In this document: positions 7,656 through 14,948 of the stretch, in pieces
How positions within the stretch are numbered: the stretch's first letter is position 1
Layout: each line of letters begins with the position of its first letter
Assembly (NCBI GenBank): GCA_902625365.1
Contig: CACOAX010000008.1
Span: forward strand, 1 to 35,942
Source of the DNA: an uncultured Alphaproteobacteria bacterium
GTDB lineage: Bacteria; Pseudomonadota; Alphaproteobacteria; HIMB59; GCA-002718135
Direction: 5' to 3'
DNA: 35,942 nt
Notes under the pieces: generated by a model
The model's input: only the letters and a program-made list of their open reading frames with translations
Databases searched by the model: none
Told to the model about the DNA's origin: nothing
Program-made: the position numbers and the translations under genes

Positions 7656-8711
7656 CTAAACTTCAACCCATCTTCCAATTTTATTACTTTCTATACATTT
7701 ATCAATTATATTTTGAATTTTTGCACCTTGATAAAAATCGGGCTGCATATTCAAGTTTGTTTTTATTGACTCTATAAAGTTTTGATAATTACTTGGAGTT
7801 TTTGGACATTCAATTGTATCCCAAGCCATTATATTGATATTTTCGTCAACACAAATATGCAATGTAGACCACTTAGTCCTTTCCTCATCTAGTTCAACTT
7901 TTAAAGCACCTTTTGTACAAAATACTTCTAGAATTAGTGAGTTTGCATGTCCAGTTGCACATCTTGTATTAGTTATTGTTCCGATAGCTCCATTTTCAAA
8001 TCTAACTAATGAATTGAAACCATCATTAGCATCTAAAGTATATTCTTTAATTTTATTTCCTTTATCGAAGTAAGTTTTTAAATCAGTACATATCTCTTTT
8101 ATGTCACCTACAGCATTAACAGCAAAATCAAAAATATGAACACCTGTATCTCCTAAAGCACCGTTACTTCCATGTTTCGTTGATAGTCTCCACAACCATT
8201 TGTCTTCTTCTCTCCAATCACCCCATTTATTACTTGTAAGCCAAGACTGATAATAACAAGCACTAACATGTCTAGGATTTCCTATTTCTCCAGATTTTAA
8301 TATTTCAACCAATCTTTGATACGCACTTGATTCTCTATAAGTAAAATTGACCATATTAATTTTTTTAGATTGAACTGCCGCATTTACCATATCTTTTGCA
8401 TCACTATAATTTTCAGCAAGTGGTTTTTCACAAAAAACATTATAACCACTTTTTAAAATTTGCAGTGTAGTCTCTTTATGAAACTTATCAGGCGTTGTGT
8501 TGCTAATACCATCAAAAGTTTTTTCTTTTTCAAGCATTTCTTCTAAACTCAAATAACCTCTGATATCTGAATCTTTGTTATTTGATAAAAATATTTCTAA
8601 ATTTTTTTGATTTGTATCACAAACAGCTTCGACATTGACATTTGGCATATTGTTAAATTCATCAAGATGCCTTGAAGAGATATTTCCTGTTCCAACAATG
8701 CCAATTTTCAT
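7656..8711 (-). CDS. Gfo/Idh/MocA-family oxidoreductase, ThuB-like
   Basis: NAD(P)-dependent sugar or polyol dehydrogenase (351 aa). The N-terminal Rossmann motif is GTGNIS (7-12), the family motif CEKPLAE has the catalytic Lys at 96, and the active-site region GALGDTGVHIFDF carries Asp188 and His192. The C-terminal half is the family's beta-sheet domain. ATG at 8711 begins one base after the ThuA stop, so the two are translated together. The ThuA plus Gfo/Idh pairing recalls thuA-thuB of Sinorhizobium trehalose catabolism, where sugars are oxidised to 3-keto forms. By analogy this enzyme may make a keto-sugar, but the substrate here is unknown. Confidence 0.87.
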   Translation of the reverse strand: MKIGIVGTGNISSRHLDEFNNMPNVNVEAVCDTNQKNLEIFLSNNKDSDIRGYLSLEEMLEKEKTFDGISNTTPDKFHKETTLQILKSGYNVFCEKPLAENYSDAKDMVNAAVQSKKINMVNFTYRESSAYQRLVEILKSGEIGNPRHVSACYYQSWLTSNKWGDWREEDKWLWRLSTKHGSNGALGDTGVHIFDFAVNAVGDIKEICTDLKTYFDKGNKIKEYTLDANDGFNSLVRFENGAIGTITNTRCATGHANSLILEVFCTKGALKVELDEERTKWSTLHICVDENINIMAWDTIECPKTPSNYQNFIESIKTNLNMQPDFYQGAKIQNIIDKCIESNKIGRWVEV

Positions 8712-8712
8712 T

Positions 8713-9495
8713 TTATTTTTCTTCTGTTGGATGTCCTACACTAAAACCTTTCTTACTAATCTTTTCAATAGGTTTTGGTCTATTACTTTTGGGAGTAGGA
8801 AAATGTATATCTTCCCACAAAACTTTATTTGTCTGTTTTACAAAATGTATTGCATTTTTAATTACAATTTGCACATTAATATTATGATAAGTTGGATATG
8901 CTTCATGACCTGGTCGAAAATAAAATATTTGACCATTTCCTCTTCTATATAATAATCCTGATCTAAAAGTTTCTCCTCCTTCAAACCAACTAGTAAAAAG
9001 TGTTTCATCTGGAGATGGAACCTGAAAAGGCTCACCATACATTTCTTCCATTTCTAGTTCAAAATGTGGCTCTAAACCCTCACAGATAGGATGACCAGGA
9101 TTGCATACCCATAATCTTTCTTTTTCACCATATTCTCTCCAGGTTAAATTACAATTAGTGCCCATTAATCTTTTAAATATCTTAGAATGATGTCCGGAAT
9201 GTAATGTTATTAAGCCCATTCCTTCAAGAACTCGTCGTTGTACTAAATCAACTGTCTTATCTAATACTTCTTCATGTGCTTTATGACCCCACCAAATAAG
9301 AACATCACAATTTTTTAATAATTCCTCACTTAACCCATTTTGATCTTCTTTGAGCGTAGCAGTTTTAATTTTTAAACTATTATCAGTTGATAAAAAATCT
9401 TTTATGCAGCCATGAATACCTTTGGGATAAATTTTTTTAACTTCTTCATTTTCTACTTCATGAATATTTTCATTCCAAATTATAATATTAGTCAT
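8713..9495 (-). CDS. thuA: ThuA-like (trehalose utilisation) domain protein
   Basis: A 260-aa protein with the ThuA fold, related to class-I glutamine amidotransferases. Recognisable stretches are CDVLIWWGHKAHEEV, GLITLHSGHHSKIFKRLMG, VCNPGHPICEG and RRGNGQIFYFRPGHEAYPTY near the C-terminus. No signal peptide, so cytoplasmic. ThuA proteins accompany Gfo/Idh oxidoreductases in sugar-catabolic operons and are thought to act on keto-sugar or glycoside intermediates. It lies 6 bases after the permease and 1 base before the oxidoreductase. The symbol reflects family, not proven trehalose use. Confidence 0.82.
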   Translation of the reverse strand: MTNIIIWNENIHEVENEEVKKIYPKGIHGCIKDFLSTDNSLKIKTATLKEDQNGLSEELLKNCDVLIWWGHKAHEEVLDKTVDLVQRRVLEGMGLITLHSGHHSKIFKRLMGTNCNLTWREYGEKERLWVCNPGHPICEGLEPHFELEMEEMYGEPFQVPSPDETLFTSWFEGGETFRSGLLYRRGNGQIFYFRPGHEAYPTYHNINVQIVIKNAIHFVKQTNKVLWEDIHFPTPKSNRPKPIEKISKKGFSVGHPTEEK

Positions 9496-9501
9496 CTACT
9501 A

Positions 9502-10476
9502 CTATCTAACTCTTTCTCCGTGCAACCGATGTCCTAGTAATGCTAGTAATATGATTAATCCGTTAAAGAATTGTCTCCACTCACCACTCCAGCCAATGGC
9601 AATAATTCCTATTTCCATATAGGCAATTATACCAACGCCAAATACTGCTCCAATAATAGTTCCTAACCCTCCCCAGTAAGGAGTGCCGCCAACAAAAACA
9701 GCTGCTAGAGCAAGTAATAAATAACCAAATCCTTGAGTAGGGAAAAATGTATAAGTAATCATTGTTGTAAAAATTCCACCAATAGCAGAGCCAATACCTA
9801 CAAACATGAATGCTTTAATCTTAACGGCATTTACATTAATACCCATCTGTTCTGCGCTAACAGAATTATCTCCTACATGCTGAATATGAATACCAAAAAC
9901 ATGTTTGTTAAAAAAATAATAGCAAAAAATTACAAATATTGCTGCCCAAAAAATTTGCATTGGGAAGCCATAAAAATTTCCAACTAAAAGAGGGTAGATC
10001 CAGTGGCTCTCTACTTCCATAATTGTAATTGATCTGCTGTTAGATAATAAGAGAATTACACCTCTTAGTAAAAATAATACTCCAAGAGACGCAACAAGAG
10101 AGGAAAGTCTAAATACAACAATTAATGTTCCAACGAGAGCACCTATAGCTGCTCCAGTAAAAATACCAAGAACTAAACAAATAGCTGGATCAACTCCATT
10201 TTTAACAAGTAAAGCAAATACGTAAGCTGCTACAGCGTAAGTAGAGGCAAAAGAAAGATCTATTTCACCAGATGCAACTAGAAAAACTAATGGTATAGTT
10301 AAAAATATCAAAGTTGGCATCATTACAAATACTGATTGATGAAGGTTAGGTCTTATCCAAGCTTCTGGTGCACCTACTAAAAAAATTACCATTAAAAGTA
10401 CAAAGTATCCAATGCTTCCTAAAGCTCTTCCATTTCTGTGAAAGTAATTACTTAAATATGAATTATTATTGCTCAT
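9502..10476 (-). CDS. Ribose/fructose-type ABC transporter permease (RbsC/FrcC family)
   Basis: Polytopic inner-membrane permease (324 aa) of the BPD_transp_2 family with 8-10 hydrophobic segments. Typical stretches are LVFLVASGEIDLSFAS (the family's GGIDLS-like segment), GQ-less LVGTLIVVFRLSSLVASLG, and AAVFVGGTPYWGGLGTIIGAVFG. ATG at 10476 overlaps the ATPase stop by one base (TAATG), with GGAG a few bases upstream inside the ATPase gene. It forms one importer with the neighbouring binding protein and ATPase. In the first motif E replaces the more usual G before IDLS. Confidence 0.88.
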   Translation of the reverse strand: MSNNNSYLSNYFHRNGRALGSIGYFVLLMVIFLVGAPEAWIRPNLHQSVFVMMPTLIFLTIPLVFLVASGEIDLSFASTYAVAAYVFALLVKNGVDPAICLVLGIFTGAAIGALVGTLIVVFRLSSLVASLGVLFLLRGVILLLSNSRSITIMEVESHWIYPLLVGNFYGFPMQIFWAAIFVIFCYYFFNKHVFGIHIQHVGDNSVSAEQMGINVNAVKIKAFMFVGIGSAIGGIFTTMITYTFFPTQGFGYLLLALAAVFVGGTPYWGGLGTIIGAVFGVGIIAYMEIGIIAIGWSGEWRQFFNGLIILLALLGHRLHGERVR

Positions 10477-11222
10477 TAGTGTGCTCCTATAGTATCTCTC
10501 ATTATTTTCATGAGTTCTTCTGGAGTAGATATGTCATTCTTATTGAGTTGATGAACGACTTCTCCTCTATCTAAAATTACAAATCTATCTGATATGTCGT
10601 ATACATGATAAATATTATGACCAATAAATAGAACAGATCTATTTGATTTTTTTACATTTAAGACAAAATCAAAAACTTTCTGTGTTTCATTAAGAGATAA
10701 ATTATTTGTTGGCTCGTCAAGAACAATTAATTCTGCTTTATTATAAATTGCTCTTGCAATTGCTACGCCTTGTCTTTCACCTCCGGATAAATTTCCAACT
10801 GGAGATTCAGCATTTATTAATTTTGATGTAAAACCTATTTCTCTTATTAATCTATTTGCTTCAAAAATTTGTTCTTTTTCTTTTATAAAACCAAATGGAT
10901 ACCGAAGTTCCTTACCCATAAAAATATTTTTAACTATTGATTGTTGTGGAGTTAAAGCTCTATCTTGAAAAACAGTTTCTATACCAGACTCTCTAGCTTT
11001 GAGTGCATTCCAAGCGTTTACTTTTTTTCCTCTTATAAGTATATCACCTTCGTCAGGACTATAAACGCCTACTAGTGTTTTAATTAATGTTGATTTACCT
11101 GCCCCATTATCACCAATTAAACCTACAACTTCACCCCTGGTTACTTTTAATGATGCTTTGTTTAGAGCAGTAATACCGCCAAATCTTTTTGTAACATTAT
11201 CTAATTCAATGATATTTTCCAT
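10476..11222 (-). CDS. Sugar ABC transporter ATPase, single-domain (FrcA type)
   Basis: Cytoplasmic ATPase (248 aa): Walker A GDNGAGKST (37-45), signature LSGGERQGVAIARA (145-158), Walker B ELIVLDEPTNNLS (Asp169, Glu170) and switch His202 in FIGHN. RbsA/XylG ATPases of this transporter class are usually about 500 aa with two nucleotide-binding domains. This one has a single domain, like FrcA, so it must work as a homodimer. It starts 47 bases after the binding-protein gene, just beyond a hairpin. Confidence 0.88.
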   Translation of the reverse strand: MENIIELDNVTKRFGGITALNKASLKVTRGEVVGLIGDNGAGKSTLIKTLVGVYSPDEGDILIRGKKVNAWNALKARESGIETVFQDRALTPQQSIVKNIFMGKELRYPFGFIKEKEQIFEANRLIREIGFTSKLINAESPVGNLSGGERQGVAIARAIYNKAELIVLDEPTNNLSLNETQKVFDFVLNVKKSNRSVLFIGHNIYHVYDISDRFVILDRGEVVHQLNKNDISTPEELMKIMRDTIGAH

Positions 11223-11233
11223 AAATTTTGAAA

Positions 11234-11259
11234 TGCTAACCCATTAAAATGGGTTAGCA
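11234..11259 (-). terminator. Hairpin between the binding-protein and ATPase genes
   Basis: TGCTAACCCAT (11234-11244) and ATGGGTTAGCA (11249-11259) form a perfect 11-bp stem with a 4-base loop, 10 bases past the binding-protein stop. There is no long T-run after it on the minus strand, so it is more likely an mRNA 3'-end stabiliser or partial attenuator than a full terminator. Confidence 0.6.
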
Positions 11260-11269
11260 ATATATTTAC

Positions 11270-12265
11270 CTATCTTAAGCCTGCATCAGCAAGAGCTTTA
11301 ACAGCTTGATAGTTATTTGTATCAACAAATCCTGCACCAGTATCTTGGTTTATTGCACCAGTACCAAGTACAGCTGTTTGACAAAGTGATAACACTGGAA
11401 GATACCCTTGAAGGAAAGGTTGTTGATCAGATGTTAGATGAACATATCCTTTTTCAAATGCCGACATAATTTGTGGGCTAGTATCAAATCCAATTTGAAG
11501 TAACTCATTTGGTCCATAACCAGCAGCTTTGGCAATACCTTCTGCAACATTCATTACATCACTTCCAGAGTGAACAATTACTTTTGTTTCAGGATTTGCA
11601 TTTAACGCTGCTGAGAAAACTGGGATAGTCATATTCGGATCTGAAGCATAAGCTGGTTGTCCATCGAGAACAGTAACTGTCATTCCGTGTTCTTCAAATA
11701 TGATTCTTGCACCATCTTCTCTCTGTGCTCTAGCGTAATCTCCAATAGGAACCATTACTATAGCGTGATCTCCAGCTTTGAAACCAAATTGCCTAATTGC
11801 TTCTCTTGCAAGAGCTTTACCTTGAGTTGCTAAATTTGCTCCTACGTATCCGCCACCAAATTTTGCTCTTACACCTGATGGATCAACATTTTGATATGTC
11901 ATTAGAATACCTTTTTCAGCAGCTTGTTTTGCTAAAGGCATTAGAGCTTCATCTCCCGGATGCCCCATCATTGCAATAGCATCTACTCCAAGTCCAACTG
12001 ATTCTCTAAGTTGACGGACCATTTTTTCAAAATCCCATTCTGAGTAAATAATTTCAGCATCTGCTCCTGTATCTCTTATTGCATTCATTGCTCCTGCTGC
12101 AACTATTCCAGCAAAGCCACCAGCTTCAGGACCGCCAGCATAGAAATGCATTTTTACGTCTGAGCACCATTTATCACCAAGATCTTGTCCAGTTGGAGCA
12201 GCATATGCATGCATAGAAACTGGAAGAAGAAAAATTGTGATTAAAAATAATTTTATAATTTTCAT
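11270..12265 (-). CDS. Sugar ABC transporter substrate-binding protein (Peripla_BP_4 family)
   Basis: Periplasmic binding protein (331 aa from the chosen start) of the ribose/galactose type. The signal peptide is MKIIKLFLITIFLLPVSMHAYA, with cleavage near residue 22. The mature protein begins APTGQDLGDKWC and shows GVDAIAMMGHPGDEAL and VHSGSDVMNVAEGIAKA, typical of this fold. I prefer the ATG at 12265 because GGGAGG stands just upstream of it. That SD lies within the first codons of the alternative ATG at 12277. It is encoded between the aldehyde dehydrogenase and the ATPase. The ligand is unknown; a pentose, hexose or cyclitol would be usual. Confidence 0.88.
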   Translation of the reverse strand: MKIIKLFLITIFLLPVSMHAYAAPTGQDLGDKWCSDVKMHFYAGGPEAGGFAGIVAAGAMNAIRDTGADAEIIYSEWDFEKMVRQLRESVGLGVDAIAMMGHPGDEALMPLAKQAAEKGILMTYQNVDPSGVRAKFGGGYVGANLATQGKALAREAIRQFGFKAGDHAIVMVPIGDYARAQREDGARIIFEEHGMTVTVLDGQPAYASDPNMTIPVFSAALNANPETKVIVHSGSDVMNVAEGIAKAAGYGPNELLQIGFDTSPQIMSAFEKGYVHLTSDQQPFLQGYLPVLSLCQTAVLGTGAINQDTGAGFVDTNNYQAVKALADAGLR

Positions 12266-12291
12266 AATTCCTCCCATGAATTAATTTAAAT

Positions 12292-12334
12292 ATTATAATA
12301 ATGTTGTTAAACTAAAAATAACTGTGAATGTCAA
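12292..12334 (-). promoter_or_regulatory. Possible internal promoter before the binding-protein gene
   Basis: On the minus strand a perfect TTGACA (12329-12334) directly follows the aldehyde dehydrogenase stop. TTTAAC lies 17 bases on, and a perfect TATAAT (12292-12297) lies further down. No single pair has both ideal boxes at ideal spacing, so this is suggestive only. It would allow the importer genes to be expressed above the upstream genes. Confidence 0.35.
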
Positions 12335-13771
12335 CTAGTACAATCTTTTACTTATTCTTTTAGTTTGTCCGTGACTGTATATACCATCAACACCACCGTC
12401 TCTCCCATAACCTGATCTTTTATATCCACCACCTGGAAGATTGGTACCATCTACAAACCAATCATTTTGCCAAATTATTCCTGCCTGTATCCTATCTGCT
12501 GTCCATTTTGCTTTTTGATCATCAGCAGTAAACACTCCAGAAGCTAATCCATATTTTGTTGAATTTGCAATATTTATAGCTTCTTCTTCATCTTCAAAAT
12601 CAAAAATAGATGTAACTGGACCAAATATTTCCTCCTGAGCAATTGTTGCTTCAACTTTAACATTATCAAAAATTGTTGGTTGATAAAAATTACCATCATC
12701 TCTATCAGCTTTATCTCCACCTAATGTTAGGGTGGCACCAGATTGTATTCCTGATTTTACATAATTCGAAACTCTTTGCATTTGATCAGTTGAAATAAGA
12801 GGTGTTACTTGTGTGCCATCTTCGTTTCCAGCACCAACTTTTAATTTTTGAGTTTTAGCTACAAGTTTTGTCATATATTCATCTTTTATTTTAGGATGAA
12901 CAATTACCCTCGACATTGCCACACATATTTGTCCTGCATTAGGTTTAAAAATTCCTTTAACAGTACTATCAACAGCTTTATCAATATCTGCGTCAGGATA
13001 AATAATAGCTGCAGACTTTCCGCCTAATTCAAAATGCGTAGGTATAATTCTATCAGCTGTTTCTTTTAAAATTTCTGATGCAACTTCTGGAGATCCAGTG
13101 AAAACGATATAGTCACAACCTGAATGTTGAACTAGCTTTCTTCCAGTGGTTTCACCATAACCATGAATAATATTAATAATTCCTTTAGGGACACCAACCT
13201 CTTGAAATATTTGACCATAAAAATTTGAAGAAATAGGACATAACTCAGGGGGTTTAATTACAATAGTATTGCCAACAATCCAGTTTTGCGCAACCATTCC
13301 AGAAAACAAAGAAACAGGATAATTCCATGGAACAATTTGTAGTGCTACCCCAAAAGGTTCTAAGACAACATAATTTAAAGTATCATTTCCTGAAGGGATT
13401 AATTTATTTTCTATTTTATCTGTTAGTCCGGCATAGAAGTCAAATGTATCTGCTGCACCTTTAAATTCATCTACACATTGTTTGATTGTTTTACCATTTT
13501 CTTGACTTAAAAGTTTACCACCTTCATCTTTACGTTCCCTTAATTTTTGAGCAATTGCTCTCATCATATTTGATTTATCTTTTGCATCCATATCTAATAA
13601 TATTCTTTTATCGAATGCTCTTTTGGCTGCTTTAAAAGCTAAATCTATTTCTTCATCTAGAGCTTCATCAATATTTCCTACAATTTTTTGATTTGCTGGA
13701 TTTAAAACAGGAATATTCCTATTTGATATTGAATCAATAAATTTACCATCAATAAAATTTCTTAACTCCAT
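12335..13771 (-). CDS. NAD(P)-dependent aldehyde dehydrogenase
   Basis: Cytoplasmic ALDH-superfamily enzyme (478 aa, normal length) oxidising an aldehyde to a carboxylate. Catalytic residues are all visible: Asn150 in VPWNYP, Glu248 in HFELGGKSAA, and the nucleophile Cys283 in NAGQICVAMSR, with the cofactor-binding FTGSPEV segment near 224-230. The family includes betaine-aldehyde, lactaldehyde, glycolaldehyde and aldose-type dehydrogenases, and I cannot choose among them. It lies second in the unit, 43 bases after the first desaturase gene and 57 before the binding protein. That suggests it oxidises an aldehyde made from the imported compound or from a desaturase/hydroxylase product. Confidence 0.85.
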   Translation of the reverse strand: MELRNFIDGKFIDSISNRNIPVLNPANQKIVGNIDEALDEEIDLAFKAAKRAFDKRILLDMDAKDKSNMMRAIAQKLRERKDEGGKLLSQENGKTIKQCVDEFKGAADTFDFYAGLTDKIENKLIPSGNDTLNYVVLEPFGVALQIVPWNYPVSLFSGMVAQNWIVGNTIVIKPPELCPISSNFYGQIFQEVGVPKGIINIIHGYGETTGRKLVQHSGCDYIVFTGSPEVASEILKETADRIIPTHFELGGKSAAIIYPDADIDKAVDSTVKGIFKPNAGQICVAMSRVIVHPKIKDEYMTKLVAKTQKLKVGAGNEDGTQVTPLISTDQMQRVSNYVKSGIQSGATLTLGGDKADRDDGNFYQPTIFDNVKVEATIAQEEIFGPVTSIFDFEDEEEAINIANSTKYGLASGVFTADDQKAKWTADRIQAGIIWQNDWFVDGTNLPGGGYKRSGYGRDGGVDGIYSHGQTKRISKRLY

Positions 13772-13814
13772 ATATTATCAATAAAACTAAAGTTCAGGAA
13801 GTGTCAAGTATAGT

Positions 13815-14828
13815 TTAATTATTTGGAACTTGTACAGGTATATAATAATCTGGGTTTTTTGTTTTTTTAATAACAGCTGGGATTATATCTTTATATGCAG
13901 AGTATAAAGTTTGTGGTTCAGGTAACTGATCTTTTATTGCTTCATATAATTTAGGAAGATTGTAAGAAGGTACCATTGGAAACATATGATGTTCGATATG
14001 ATATTCCATTTTCCAATAAATAAAACTAAAAATAGGATTTAGCCTAACAGACCTAGTAGATAGTCGATGATCCTTTACATTTTCTTGAAGACCCATGTGT
14101 TGAGTCATACCCCATATTCCATTAAAAGAAGCAAAAAACTTTGGTACTAAAAATAAGAGGATTGGAAGTAATGATGCAAAGTAAATTGAAGAAGCAATTA
14201 TTGAAATCCAAAGAAAAACAAAAAGTCTTGAGCTATTAATACAATCTTTAATTTTATCATCTGGAATACAATCATTCATTACGTCTGTTTTAATACCTAT
14301 GGCGTGTTTTATGATTTCGACATAAAGTGACTTGTGTAAAGTTAAAAAACCGATGCCAGGAATAAAATTCAAAACAAAACTTAGAAATGTATGTTTTGCA
14401 AAAATACTTCCATCGACCTCATAATCATGAGGATCTACAGAAGCTGTATAACTGTGGTGAAGTGAGTGACTCCATTTCCACCTAACAGGTTCGAAGTTAT
14501 TCATAAAGCTAGCAATATTATAAAAGAAATTATTTAGTTTTCTTGTTTTAAATGCAGTCCCGTGACCACACTCATGCCAAATAGCATCTGCTCCTCCCCA
14601 CATCATACAATAAGCTAGGTAAACAGGAAGAAACCAAATTGTTTGCCATGAATATAGAGACAATAAACCTAAAACAGTTAATGATAATGAAAAAATGATT
14701 ATGTGTTTCCAACCTTCGTAGTCTGATCTTTTCGATAGATTTTTAAGTGTTTTTCTATCTATATTGGCTCTAAACCATTGATCTGAAATGTTATTAATTC
14801 CTGTTTGAATTTTTTTGGTTTCCGACAT
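13815..14828 (-). CDS. Membrane fatty-acid-desaturase-family protein (di-iron), paralogue 2
   Basis: Integral membrane protein (337 aa) with histidine boxes HECGH (85-89), HSLHH (121-125) and HIEHH (277-281), plus TQHMGL near 242-247. Hydrophobic stretches are at about 42-80 and 202-232. It opens the minus-strand unit and is a full-length paralogue of the protein at 6599-7594. They share the N-terminal WFRANIDRKTLKNLSKRSD block, a DPHD motif shortly after box 2, VKDHRLSTRSVRLNPIFSF and the region around box 3. All iron ligands are intact in both, so both should be active. The electron donor (ferredoxin, rubredoxin or cytochrome) is not encoded nearby. Confidence 0.85.
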   Translation of the reverse strand: MSETKKIQTGINNISDQWFRANIDRKTLKNLSKRSDYEGWKHIIIFSLSLTVLGLLSLYSWQTIWFLPVYLAYCMMWGGADAIWHECGHGTAFKTRKLNNFFYNIASFMNNFEPVRWKWSHSLHHSYTASVDPHDYEVDGSIFAKHTFLSFVLNFIPGIGFLTLHKSLYVEIIKHAIGIKTDVMNDCIPDDKIKDCINSSRLFVFLWISIIASSIYFASLLPILLFLVPKFFASFNGIWGMTQHMGLQENVKDHRLSTRSVRLNPIFSFIYWKMEYHIEHHMFPMVPSYNLPKLYEAIKDQLPEPQTLYSAYKDIIPAVIKKTKNPDYYIPVQVPNN

Positions 14829-14865
14829 AATTTTAATATAAATAATAAAAATTTAAGATTTTTCC

Positions 14866-14895
14866 AGTATAAATCTAGTATTTATTTTATAACAA
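14866..14895 (-). promoter_or_regulatory. Possible promoter of the eight-gene unit
   Basis: On the minus strand TTGTTA (14890-14895) and TATACT (14866-14871) are 18 bases apart, about 37 bases before the first desaturase gene. The region is AT-rich, so chance matches are easy. No copy of the agl operator palindrome is seen here. Confidence 0.3.
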
Positions 14896-14948
14896 ATGCA
14901 AAATATTTAGGTTATTGAGACAATAGTTTTAATAAATTCTATAGAATT

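Noticed and set aside
8635-8952. Open frame on the plus strand opposite the Gfo/Idh and ThuA genes
   Set aside because: Lies antisense to two well-supported genes; its Phe/Cys-rich, low-complexity translation has no domain signal and no SD.
8713-9495. Assigning the eight-gene unit firmly to trehalose
   Set aside because: ThuA and ThuB relatives are present but the importer is of the ribose type rather than ThuEFGK, so the substrate is left open.
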